In this document: in pieces, positions 13,372 to 19,703 of the stretch
Layout of the letters: every line of letters starts with the position of its first letter
Position numbering within the stretch: position 1 is the stretch's first letter
Source of the DNA: a virus
Strand: one strand, 5' to 3'
DNA length: 33,891 nt
IMG/VR virus record: IMGVR_UViG_3300013014_000079
Coordinates: 1-33,891 of that record
Notes under the pieces: model-generated
The model's input: the letters and a program-made list of their open reading frames with translations, nothing else
What the model was told of the DNA's origin: nothing
Database searches by the model: none
Program-made: the position numbers and the translations under genes

Positions 13372-14453
13372 AATTTATCGAACTATTTGCAGGGATAGGT
13401 GGCTTTCGCTTGGGATTAGAGAAAGCTGGTCACGAATGTGTATGGGCTAACGAATTTATGCCAAAGGCAGGAAGTATTTATGAACACAACTTTAAACACA
13501 AACCCGATGGAAGAGACATCAGAACAATTCAGCCTGATGAAATCCCCGATTGTGACCTCCTCGTTGGAGGATTTCCGTGTGCAACTTTTTCAGTTGCTGG
13601 AAGAAGAACAGGATTCGGTACAGAAGACACACGCGGTACTCTCTTTTTTGAAATATGCAGAATCCTCAGTAGTAAAAGAATCCCATATTTATTCCTTGAA
13701 AATGTTAAGGGACTCCTCAACCATGACGGAGGACGAACCTTTGGAGTTATCGTCGCAAGCTTGGATGAACTGGGGTATGACCTCCAATGGGAGTGTCTTA
13801 ACAGCAAGAATTTTGGAGTCCCACAGAATCGGGAACGAGTATTTATTGTCGGAAATCTTAGAGGAAAGCCCAGACCAAAAGTATTTCCTATCGGAAGGTG
13901 CTTTGGAGAGGATGACCAACAGAGCGAACAAGCACAAGGAGAAGGGAAACGGGTTCGGACAAGTTATTTACCAACGCTTGACGGACACTATTACAAAGGC
14001 GGGGGAACAAGAGCAGTCATTGACGAAGGAATCTCCACAGATGGACATGTTCGGGCAACTCATTGGAGAAGAACCCATTTCAGAGATGTAAAAGGTGACT
14101 ACACGCCTACATTGACCGCAAACATGGGAACTGGTGGTAACAACGTCCCATACATTGTTAAAGCTGTGCTAACACCTGATCGAACAGAAAAGCGCCAAAA
14201 CGGCAGGCGAATTAAAGAACACAACGAACCATCTTTTACCGTAACCGCGCAAGACAGACACGGTGTATTGGTTGGAACTACTTTGAGAAAGTTAACTCCA
14301 CTTGAATGTGAAAGGTTGCAATCCATTCCTGATAACTGGACAAAATGGTATGCGGATGGTTCTTTAGTCGGTGACGCACAACGCTACGAAAGATGTGGAC
14401 GCGCTGTCACTGTCAATGTTATATATGAAATTGCAAAAAGGTTGCCATTATGA
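13368..14453 (+). CDS. DNA (cytosine-5-)-methyltransferase
   Basis: A 361-aa C5 DNA methyltransferase. Motif I is FAGIGGFRLGLEKAG (7-21), motif IV GGFPCATFSVAG (67-78) holds catalytic C71, motif VI is ENVKG (111-115) and motif VIII is QNRERVF (153-159). After a variable target-recognition region (about 170-300), LTPLECERLQSIPDNWT and GRAVTVNV form motifs IX-X. It probably protects phage DNA from host restriction. The start is TTG at 13368, chosen because AAGGAGG (13357-13363) lies just upstream and homologues begin KFIELFAG. It overlaps the previous stop. A long ORF in another frame is nested inside (13480-14091). Confidence 0.93.
   Translation: MKFIELFAGIGGFRLGLEKAGHECVWANEFMPKAGSIYEHNFKHKPDGRDIRTIQPDEIPDCDLLVGGFPCATFSVAGRRTGFGTEDTRGTLFFEICRILSSKRIPYLFLENVKGLLNHDGGRTFGVIVASLDELGYDLQWECLNSKNFGVPQNRERVFIVGNLRGKPRPKVFPIGRCFGEDDQQSEQAQGEGKRVRTSYLPTLDGHYYKGGGTRAVIDEGISTDGHVRATHWRRTHFRDVKGDYTPTLTANMGTGGNNVPYIVKAVLTPDRTEKRQNGRRIKEHNEPSFTVTAQDRHGVLVGTTLRKLTPLECERLQSIPDNWTKWYADGSLVGDAQRYERCGRAVTVNVIYEIAKRLPL
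13480..14091 (+). CDS. Nested overlapping ORF inside the C5 methyltransferase gene
   Basis: A 203-aa ORF, wholly inside the methyltransferase gene in the +1 frame. AGGAAG (13469-13474) is well spaced from its ATG. The N-terminal half is acidic and Ser/Glu-rich. Residues 95-112 (WMNWGMTSNGSVLTARIL) and 120-141 (YLLSEILEES, then PDQKYFLSEGA) look like a conserved motif I recall from small proteins in phages and mobile elements near DNA methyltransferases, where similar sequences read L-S-x-I-L-x-x-x-x-x-x-K-Y-x-L-S. It could be a real overprinted gene, or a frame that stays open because the methyltransferase is conserved. Identity from memory, not searched. Confidence 0.45.
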   Translation: MNTTLNTNPMEETSEQFSLMKSPIVTSSLEDFRVQLFQLLEEEQDSVQKTHAVLSFLKYAESSVVKESHIYSLKMLRDSSTMTEDEPLELSSQAWMNWGMTSNGSVLTARILESHRIGNEYLLSEILEESPDQKYFLSEGALERMTNRANKHKEKGNGFGQVIYQRLTDTITKAGEQEQSLTKESPQMDMFGQLIGEEPISEM

Positions 14454-15103
14454 AATCGTGGACATTTGAAACCCAAGAAATAGCAAACACATTTGACAAC
14501 CATGTTAGGGAACAGCTTCCTTGGTATGACATGGTGACTGAGTCAGTTGCTTATATTATTAAAAACTATTTATCTGAAAACGATACGGTTGTTGATATTG
14601 GCGCATCTACTGGAAACATGATTGAAAAGATTCTTCCTTTGGTGGAAGAGCGTTCTTGTTACATAACAGCTATAGAAAAAAGCGAATCAATGTTTGAGAA
14701 ATTGAAAAACAAATATGCTAATGAATCTTGCATCGAGCTTGTTGATTCTGATGTTATGGATATTGAATTACCAAAAGCAAAGGTATATATATTGTTTTTA
14801 ACACTAATGTTTATACCCGTCCAACAACGAAAAAAACTGATGCAAACAATTAAAAACAAATGTGAAAATGGTGGCGTAATTATTATTGTTGATAAAGTTT
14901 GTGACCATTGTGGATATTTTTCAACAGTTCTTAAAAGACTAACCATGCACTTTAAATTGTTGCAAGGTGCCAAACCAGAAGATGTATTGACAAAAGAAAT
15001 GTCGCTTGCTGGTATACAAATTCCTATTGATATATCTTTGCTAGAAGATGCAAAAGAGTTTTTTAGAATGGGTGAGTTTGCTGGATGGGTGATTGAGCTA
15101 TGA
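14450..15103 (+). CDS. SAM-dependent methyltransferase, CmoA-like
   Basis: A 217-aa class I Rossmann-fold methyltransferase. Motif I is VVDIGASTGNM (47-57), with a post-I acidic residue in ITAIEKSESMF (72-82). The Asp of VDSDVMDIELP follows at about 97-107. The N-terminus (FDNHVREQLPWYDMVTESV) resembles tRNA wobble-uridine enzymes of the CmoA type. CmoA makes carboxy-SAM for tRNA modification; a small-molecule or protein target is equally possible. It starts in ATGA overlap with the C5 methyltransferase, so the two are coupled. This is a local modification module. Confidence 0.7.
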   Translation: MKSWTFETQEIANTFDNHVREQLPWYDMVTESVAYIIKNYLSENDTVVDIGASTGNMIEKILPLVEERSCYITAIEKSESMFEKLKNKYANESCIELVDSDVMDIELPKAKVYILFLTLMFIPVQQRKKLMQTIKNKCENGGVIIIVDKVCDHCGYFSTVLKRLTMHFKLLQGAKPEDVLTKEMSLAGIQIPIDISLLEDAKEFFRMGEFAGWVIEL

Positions 15104-15387
15104 CCAAGACTGAAGCCCATGAACTACTTACGGCAAGACGGGGAGGGCTTGCAGTCCTACCTAGCACGATTAATTACGCACTATGGCTCACAGGAGACCT
15201 TAGAGCAGATGCGTTGGAGTTTGGCAAGGGAATGGCTGAAGAGGCATCAGGAGAAGGTCAAGGCGGTGGGCAAAGTAAAAGCAATGACATGGTGGCACAG
15301 TCAGGCAGATATTATGGAAGCCAAGCGTGGTTTGACGTTCATTACGGAGTTAAAGAACCGCATGAACCAAATAAGGAACAACAATGA
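15100..15387 (+). CDS. Small phage protein, frame A of an overlapping pair
   Basis: A 95-aa ORF with ATGA overlaps at both ends (15100-15103 with the methyltransferase stop, 15384-15387 with the next start), the usual arrangement of real genes here. Residues 1-34 (MTKTEAHELLTARRG then INYALWLTGDL) look like the N-terminus of known small phage proteins. Residues 45-95 are Gly/Ser/Gln-rich and less protein-like. It overlaps a second plausible ORF (15119-15397) over nearly its whole length. Either both are translated or one is a shadow. Coupling favours this frame. Confidence 0.45.
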   Translation: MTKTEAHELLTARRGGLAVLPSTINYALWLTGDLRADALEFGKGMAEEASGEGQGGGQSKSNDMVAQSGRYYGSQAWFDVHYGVKEPHEPNKEQQ

Positions 15388-15397
15388 CCCAATTTAA
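15119..15397 (+). CDS. Small helical protein, frame B of an overlapping pair
   Basis: A 92-aa ORF in the +1 frame relative to 15100-15387. It is basic and well-formed helical (LARLITHYGS, WSLAREWLKRHQEKVKAV, TWWHSQADIMEAKRGL), with aromatic and charged residues spaced like a folded protein. This pattern resembles small phage proteins ending in R-M-N. It lacks a good ribosome site and overlaps the next gene by 14 bases. On protein appearance it is the better candidate; on gene spacing the other frame is. Both are listed because sequence alone does not decide. Confidence 0.45.
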   Translation: MNYLRQDGEGLQSYLARLITHYGSQETLEQMRWSLAREWLKRHQEKVKAVGKVKAMTWWHSQADIMEAKRGLTFITELKNRMNQIRNNNDPI

Positions 15398-15545
15398 CCA
15401 AGCAGAGATGGAATCAAAGATTAAACAAGAATATCTGCGTGAGATGAAATACCCATCTAGAGAGCAGTTGATCGCTGAAGTTACGGTGCTGACCGAACTA
15501 GTGCGTGTTCTGTCAGACAGAATTACTGAACTGGAAAAGAAATGA
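15384..15545 (+). CDS. Small helical protein (53 aa)
   Basis: A 53-aa charged protein. The N-terminus is acidic and basic mixed, and residues 26-52 are a long amphipathic helix (REQLIAEVTVLTELVRVL) compatible with a short coiled coil. AAGGA (15372-15377) lies about eight bases before the ATG. The stop overlaps the VRR-NUC start (15542-15545). Similar small coiled-coil proteins occur between phage nuclease genes; function unknown. Confidence 0.6.
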   Translation: MTQFNQAEMESKIKQEYLREMKYPSREQLIAEVTVLTELVRVLSDRITELEKK

Positions 15546-15826
15546 GATACGCCAAAAGGGTTGACGCAAACCAAGACCAGATAGTCTCAGCCCTACGAGC
15601 GGCTGGCGCTTATGTTTGGATTATTGGGCTACCAGTAGACCTTTTGGTTGGCTACAAAGGGCATACCTTTCTTGTTGAAGTCAAAGATGGCTCTAAAAAG
15701 CGTTTAACAGCCCTACAAGACGATTTCTTTCAGAATTGGACTGGTAGTACCTTGGCAAGGATAGACAGCCCAGAAGCCGCGTTAAGAATGATAGGAGTTT
15801 TGCGTGAAATACCAACTAACGAGTGA
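15542..15826 (+). CDS. VRR-NUC domain nuclease
   Basis: A 94-aa stand-alone VRR-NUC (PD-(D/E)xK) nuclease. The N-terminus RVDANQDQIVSALRAAGAYV (6-25) is followed by the core LPVDLLVG with D33 and VEVKDG with E46 and K48, then the Q59 helix. Such small phage enzymes process branched or structured DNA, for example Holliday junctions, and are common next to NinB. It overlaps the NinB gene by 23 bases. The length is normal for the stand-alone type. Confidence 0.88.
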   Translation: MRYAKRVDANQDQIVSALRAAGAYVWIIGLPVDLLVGYKGHTFLVEVKDGSKKRLTALQDDFFQNWTGSTLARIDSPEAALRMIGVLREIPTNE

Positions 15827-16214
15827 AGATCAGGCAAGGGCGTTGATGACCACACTGTGGCCAAAGGTGTTGACCGCGTTAAATGCAGGTAAGGAATTGG
15901 TGCTAGAGGTCAAGGCTGCGGACAAGACCAGAGAGCAAGAGCTTAAATATCACGCCATGATTGACGAAATAGCCAAACAAGCAAGCCACATGGGTGCCAA
16001 GTGGTCATCTGAGGATTGGAAAAGGTTATTGGTAAACCAGTTTTGCAAGGAAAACGGGATAAAAACGGGCGTAGTTATCCCTAATTTGAGTGGCGATGGG
16101 ATTGTGCAATTAGAAATGCAAACACGCAAGTTCACTAAAGAGCAGGCAAGTGACTTTGTAGAGTTCCTATACGCTTGGGGCGCAGATCATGGTATTACCA
16201 ATTCAAAAGTTTAA
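15804..16214 (+). CDS. ninB: NinB-like recombination protein
   Basis: A 136-aa protein of the NinB (lambda Orf) family, which binds ssDNA and helps load recombination proteins. The family pattern is visible: an N-terminal L-T-S-E-D-Q-A-R-A, LVLEVKAADKTREQELKYHAMIDEIA split over residues 33-58, then WSSEDWKRLLVNQF (67-80) and a C-terminal F-V-E-F-L-Y-A-W-G helix. Length (lambda Orf 146 aa) fits. It overlaps the nuclease genes on both sides and so forms a recombination/repair block with ERF and YqaJ expressed from the other arm. Confidence 0.85.
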   Translation: MKYQLTSEDQARALMTTLWPKVLTALNAGKELVLEVKAADKTREQELKYHAMIDEIAKQASHMGAKWSSEDWKRLLVNQFCKENGIKTGVVIPNLSGDGIVQLEMQTRKFTKEQASDFVEFLYAWGADHGITNSKV

Positions 16215-16503
16215 ATATTTGAGGAGTAGAAAGCATTTACAGAATGTTGCAGAACTGCCTTGCCAGTACTGTGGAACGGAAGGACAGACACAAGCTGCTC
16301 ACAGTAACTGGGCAGAACATGGCAAGGGAAGGGGAATAAAGGCAAGCGATGAGTTCACGGCAGCTCTTTGCTATACATGCCATGCAGAACTAGATCAGGG
16401 AATGAGCTTGTCAAGGGAAGAGAGAAGGGTAATGTGGGATATCGCATACGCCAAAACTTTGGTAGAGTTAGAAAAGAGAGAGATAAAATGCCAAGACAAA
16501 TAG
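16189..16503 (+). CDS. HNH-like nuclease, YbcO/DUF1364 type
   Basis: A 104-aa protein with CQYCGTEGQTQAAHSNW (25-41), then HGKGRGIKASDE (45-56) and ALCYTCHAELDQG (59-71). This C-x2-C...H...C-x2-C-H array is the zinc and His-Asn catalytic layout of the DUF1364 (YbcO) family, a small His-Me-finger nuclease found in lambdoid phages beside nin genes. It starts within the last codons of NinB and is the last gene before the late leader region. Confidence 0.75.
   Translation: MVLPIQKFKYLRSRKHLQNVAELPCQYCGTEGQTQAAHSNWAEHGKGRGIKASDEFTAALCYTCHAELDQGMSLSREERRVMWDIAYAKTLVELEKREIKCQDK
16459..16489 (+). promoter_or_regulatory. Candidate late promoter
   Basis: TTGGTA (16459-16464) and GATAAA (16482-16487) are 17 bases apart, a fair sigma70 fit, and TAAAAT overlaps at 16484-16489. 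It lies inside the end of the YbcO-like gene and would begin RNA near 16495, just before structured element A and the terminator. The place is analogous to PR' of lambda. Match is moderate. Confidence 0.4.
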
Positions 16504-16522
16504 GGATAAGGTCTCTATCTGT

Positions 16523-16613
16523 GTTGGTAACCGAGTAAGGGTTAGCGCCTTACCCTTTCATGTTGTGCAAATACAGAAAGACGGAAACTCTGCTTTATGA
16601 GGCGGTTACCAAC
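16523..16613 (+). other. Structured element A with perfect 11-bp closing stem
   Basis: GTTGGTAACCG (16523-16533) is the exact reverse complement of CGGTTACCAAC (16603-16613). Inside are hairpins GTAAGG/CCTTAC with loop GTTAGCG (16535-16553) and CTTTC/GAAAG (16555-16580). The RNA would be a closed multi-branched fold of 91 bases. Bases 16530-16556 closely resemble element B after cro. It does not fit a tRNA (no T-loop consensus). It sits in the untranslated late leader ahead of a terminator. Confidence 0.6.
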
Positions 16614-16714
16614 TCCTAATTAGTGTAGTAAAAAAGCATTAGTAAGGCAGAACGGTATTGAGATCATGTAGGGGATGATAGTAAAGAGATTGGTAATGCA
16701 GTTGCCAAGTTTAG

Positions 16715-16756
16715 GTAGGAGTAATCAAGACAGGATTGATGCTCCTACTCTTTTTT
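16715..16756 (+). terminator. Intrinsic terminator in late leader
   Basis: GTAGGAG (16715-16721) pairs with CTCCTAC (16742-16748). Internal AATC/GATT (16723-16726, 16734-16737) extends the stem, and TCTTTTTT follows. It stands upstream of TerS and would stop transcripts entering the late genes unless antiterminated. Confidence 0.8.
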
Positions 16757-16841
16757 GACAAACACAGAAAAAATGAGAATAGACAACCAAAGCGCTTTTC
16801 GTTGACAATTTGACATAAATACGCACGCGCACGAAGGAAAT

Positions 16842-17348
16842 ATGGGAAAAACAGCACAAAATGCCGTGAAACGCTCGGTTGGCAGGCCAGTTATATGGGA
16901 AGAGGACAATCCTGTGTGGGAAGAGGTTGTCTCGCAGATGGCTACGGGTAAGAGTCTGTCATCGGTGCTGAGAGCGCCTGGTATGCCTCCTTGGGCTACC
17001 TTTAACCGAATGCTGAGAAGCAATGAGCAGTTGCGTGTTGCTTACGACAAGGCGGTGCAAGACAGGGCTGATAAGCTGGCAGACGAGATCATTGAGCTAT
17101 CAGACGCGGTAATGCCAGAAGGCTTACGAGGACCAGAGGCAAGCGCTTGGGTGCAACAGAAGAGGCTACAGGTAGACGCTAGGAAGTGGGTAGCCAGTAA
17201 GCTCAAGCCCAGAACCTATGGTGACCGCATCGATGTCAGCGTGGTAGACCAGCGTATCAGCGTGATAGACGCTATCAACGAGGCGCAGGCTAGGGTAAGT
17301 TACGACAGAAGCAATGTGACTGACATTGAGGTTAAAGACGAGAACTAA
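16842..17348 (+). CDS. Terminase small subunit
   Basis: A 168-aa basic/acidic mixed protein. The N-terminus has G-R-P (KRSVGRPVIW, 10-19), then helices with G-K-S-L-S-S-V and PPWATFNRMLRSN (49-61), which resemble the helix-turn-helix DNA-binding part of small terminases. ELSDAVMPEG and QQKRLQVDARKWVASKLKP (105-123) are typical of the family's oligomerisation region. It recognises the packaging site and regulates the large subunit. AAGGA precedes the ATG. The large subunit gene follows after a 267-base gap, unusual because most terminase pairs are adjacent. Confidence 0.85.
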   Translation: MGKTAQNAVKRSVGRPVIWEEDNPVWEEVVSQMATGKSLSSVLRAPGMPPWATFNRMLRSNEQLRVAYDKAVQDRADKLADEIIELSDAVMPEGLRGPEASAWVQQKRLQVDARKWVASKLKPRTYGDRIDVSVVDQRISVIDAINEAQARVSYDRSNVTDIEVKDEN

Positions 17349-17615
17349 AGCGTATGGCTACTTCACACTATGTTCATTATGTAAAGTTCTTTAGCGGTTA
17401 TGCACAGGTTTGTAAGCAAGATTGTGAATAAGGTGAGGGAAATCCTACCGATTGTGGACAACTAGGCGCTGGCTCTGTGGATAAATGACCCAAGCGCCCT
17501 ATGCCCATCCACCATCCAGACCGAAGGGGGGGGGGAGGACCGACGAGGAAAGGTCACAGGAACGGTGCACCCGCACACAATTTTTTATTATTTTTTTTTA
17601 AATTAAGATCGCCTC
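17349..17615. other. Candidate replication origin (DnaA boxes, A/T tract)
   Basis: A gene-free 267 bases between terS and terL. Four DnaA boxes occur in 87 bases: TTATGCACA (plus strand, 17398-17406), TTATTCACA (minus, 17423-17431), TTGTCCACA (minus, 17453-17461, one mismatch) and TTATCCACA (minus, 17476-17484). Downstream lie a run of ten G (17526-17535) and an A/T-only tract of 28 bases (17579-17606) ending in GATC (17607-17610), like a duplex-unwinding element. This is the layout of a small bacterial oriC. A packaging site may share the region. Confidence 0.65.
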
Positions 17616-19139
17616 ATGCAACTGCCCATTTACAAGTCTGAAGAAGAACAAAAACTGATGGTGGAGCTTTGGTCTCCTACCATCTCAGATGATCCAGAAG
17701 CCTTTGTCTTGTTTGCATTCCCTTGGGGGCAGAAGAATACGCCTTTGGCTAAGTTCACTGGTCCAAGGAAATGGCAACGAGAAGTATTGCGAGATATAAC
17801 CGCCCACATTAAAAAGCAAAAAGGCTTAGTTGATTACGACACCATCCGTATGGCTGTCTCCTCTGGGCGCGGTATCGGCAAGTCTGCCCTAGTATCTTGG
17901 CTTATTCTGTGGATGCTGACTACCCGTATCGGTGGATCGGTGGTGGTGTCGGCTAACTCTGAGAATCAGTTAAGGTCGGTCACATGGGCTGAATTGACTA
18001 AATGGGCTGCTATGCTGATCAATAGTCATTGGTGGGAGATTTCAGCGACAAAGTTAATCCCTGCACAGTGGTTAACAGAACTGGTTGAGCGCGATCTTAA
18101 AAAAGGCACTCGTTATTGGTCTTGTGAGGGCAAACTCTGGTCAGCAGAAAACCCTGACTCTTACGCTGGTGTCCACAACCAAGACGGCATGATGCTGATT
18201 TTTGACGAATCTAGCGGTATCCCTAACCCAATCTGGGAGGTGGGTGCAGGCTTCTTTACCGAGAACACTCCTGACAGATACTGGTTTGCCTTCTCCAATC
18301 CGCGTAGGAATGAGGGCTACTTTTTTGAGTGCTTCCATGCCAAACGAGACTTTTGGACATCTAAGATTGTGGACGCTAGGACGGTGGAAGATACCGACAA
18401 GTCTGTCTATCAACAAATCATTGCCGAATATGGCGAAGATTCAAGCCAAGCCAAAGTCGAGGTTTATGGGGAATTCCCATCCGCAGGCGAAGACCAGTTC
18501 ATTAGCCCAATGATTGTGGATGACGCAATGAAAAGGGAAAAGTGGAAAGACTTAACCGCACCTACGATTGTGGGAGTCGACCCTGCCCGTGGTGGCGCAG
18601 ACTCTACAGTCATTGCTGTCAGACAAGGGCGAGATATTGTGGCGATTAAGCGATATAAGGGCGAAGACACAATGGAAATTGTTGGCAGAGTCATTGACGC
18701 AATAGAGGAATACAAGCCTGCACTTACCGTTATTGACGAAGGTGGTCTTGGATATGGAATTCTTGATCGACTGACAGAGCAGAGATACAAAGTGCGTGGT
18801 GTTAACTTTGGAAACAAGGCAAAACACTCGCAAGCATTTGGAAATAAACGCGCAGAAATGTGGAACGACATGCGAAACTGGTTAAAATCTGCTAGTATTC
18901 CGTCTGATAGACAACTAAAAGCTGATTTAACTGGGCCAACAAAGAAGCCCAATTCATCTGGCACGATATTTTTAGAGGGAAAGAAAGAAATGAAAGCACG
19001 AGGGTTGGCTTCACCAGACGCTGCCGATGCTATCGCTGTCACTTTTGCTTTTCCTGTAGCGCACAGAGAGTACACTGAACCTACTCACCGCATTAATGCA
19101 CAAGGCAGTTCAGTATCAACAAGTTGGATGGGTGCTTAG
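17616..19139 (+). CDS. Terminase large subunit
   Basis: A 507-aa DNA packaging motor. The ATPase has Walker A SSGRGIGKS (82-90) and Walker B LIFDE (194-198). The C-terminal RNase-H-like nuclease has VGVDPARGGADST (319-331, D322), VIDEGG (372-377, D374/E375) and a terminal PDAADAIA. It cuts concatemers and drives DNA into procapsids through the portal. No strong ribosome site precedes the ATG, which is in the A/T-rich candidate origin flank. Length is normal for P22-like and related headful terminases. Confidence 0.95.
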   Translation: MQLPIYKSEEEQKLMVELWSPTISDDPEAFVLFAFPWGQKNTPLAKFTGPRKWQREVLRDITAHIKKQKGLVDYDTIRMAVSSGRGIGKSALVSWLILWMLTTRIGGSVVVSANSENQLRSVTWAELTKWAAMLINSHWWEISATKLIPAQWLTELVERDLKKGTRYWSCEGKLWSAENPDSYAGVHNQDGMMLIFDESSGIPNPIWEVGAGFFTENTPDRYWFAFSNPRRNEGYFFECFHAKRDFWTSKIVDARTVEDTDKSVYQQIIAEYGEDSSQAKVEVYGEFPSAGEDQFISPMIVDDAMKREKWKDLTAPTIVGVDPARGGADSTVIAVRQGRDIVAIKRYKGEDTMEIVGRVIDAIEEYKPALTVIDEGGLGYGILDRLTEQRYKVRGVNFGNKAKHSQAFGNKRAEMWNDMRNWLKSASIPSDRQLKADLTGPTKKPNSSGTIFLEGKKEMKARGLASPDAADAIAVTFAFPVAHREYTEPTHRINAQGSSVSTSWMGA

Positions 19140-19141
19140 AT

Positions 19142-19399
19142 ATGGCAAAAAAAAGCGTTTCTTTGTCAGTAGGTAGAGGCGAAAAACTCCCAGTGTCCAA
19201 GGGCGCAGGGCTGACCGCCAAAGGGCGTGAGAAATACAACCGTGAAACTGGTAGCAATCTAAAAGCGCCAGCACCAAACCCAAAGACCAAGGCAGACCAA
19301 GGTCGCAAGGATTCATTTTGTGCAAGAATGGGCGCAGTAGCCGCTAACGCCAAAGATGGCGAACGCGCCAAGGCAGCCCTTAAACGATGGAAGTGTTGA
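19142..19399 (+). CDS. Small basic phage protein (DUF6321-like)
   Basis: An 85-aa Lys/Arg-rich protein. The pattern KGAGLTAKGREKYNRETGSN (21-40), then LKAP and SFCARMGAV and a final A-L-K-R-W-K-C recurs in small proteins encoded near phage terminase or portal genes; I recall it as DUF6321. The ATG at 19142 follows the TerL stop by two bases. An upstream ATG at 19124 lies inside TerL. It probably binds DNA or a packaging component, but the function is unknown. Confidence 0.65.
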   Translation: MAKKSVSLSVGRGEKLPVSKGAGLTAKGREKYNRETGSNLKAPAPNPKTKADQGRKDSFCARMGAVAANAKDGERAKAALKRWKC

Positions 19400-19401
19400 T
19401 C

Positions 19402-19554
19402 ATGGCAACAAAACTTGGACTCTACGCAAATATTCATGCAAAACAAGCTCGTATCGCAGCTGGTAGCAAAGAGAAAATGCGTCCTGTAGGCGCTAAAGGC
19501 GCTCCAACTGCCAAGGCATTTAAAGAATCTGCTAAAACAGCAAAGAAGAAATAA
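19402..19554 (+). CDS. Small Lys/Ala-rich protein (50 aa)
   Basis: A 50-aa very basic protein: an N-terminal G-L-Y-A-N-I-H-A-K-Q-A-R-I-A helix, then P-V-G-A-K-G-A-P-T and an Ala/Lys tail. It is coupled to the next gene by TAATG (19552-19556). The first of a run of short basic proteins between terminase and portal. Functions are unknown; nucleic-acid binding is plausible from the charge. Confidence 0.6.
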   Translation: MATKLGLYANIHAKQARIAAGSKEKMRPVGAKGAPTAKAFKESAKTAKKK

Positions 19555-19703
19555 TGCCATTAGTCAAATCCGCAAGCAAAGAAGCATTCCGCAAGAATGT
19601 GAAGGCTGAGATTGCCTCTGGCAAACCAGTTAAACAGGCTGTGGCGATTGCTTACAGCACAAAACGTGAAGCCCAAAAACCCATGTCGAAAGGTAAAAAA
19701 TGA
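19554..19703 (+). CDS. Small basic protein (DUF6496-like)
   Basis: A 49-aa protein with the pattern MPLVKSASKEAFRKNVKAE (1-19) and GKPVKQAVAIAYSTKR (23-38). This matches a widespread family of tiny phage proteins I recall as DUF6496. Its role is unknown. It starts in a TAATG overlap and its stop overlaps the next ATG (19700-19703), so the series is translated as a unit. Confidence 0.7.
   Translation: MPLVKSASKEAFRKNVKAEIASGKPVKQAVAIAYSTKREAQKPMSKGKK

Larger units (their letters stand above)
16504..16841 (+). other. Gene-free late leader region
   Basis: These 338 bases hold no supportable gene. They contain structured element A (16523-16613), then about 100 bases without clear signals, an intrinsic terminator (16715-16756), two TTGACA hexamers (16755-16760 and 16802-16807) without a convincing -10, and the AAGGA ribosome site of TerS. 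No tRNA was found by eye. It separates early/middle genes from the late operon. Confidence 0.7.

Noticed and set aside
16523-16613. tRNA gene in the late leader
   Set aside because: The fold has an 11-bp closing stem and no T-loop consensus, anticodon arm or CCA, so it does not fit a tRNA.
18464-19075. 203-aa leftward ORF opposite the terminase large subunit
   Set aside because: Antisense to conserved nuclease motifs of TerL; Ser/Pro/Ile-rich shadow composition; no other leftward genes nearby.
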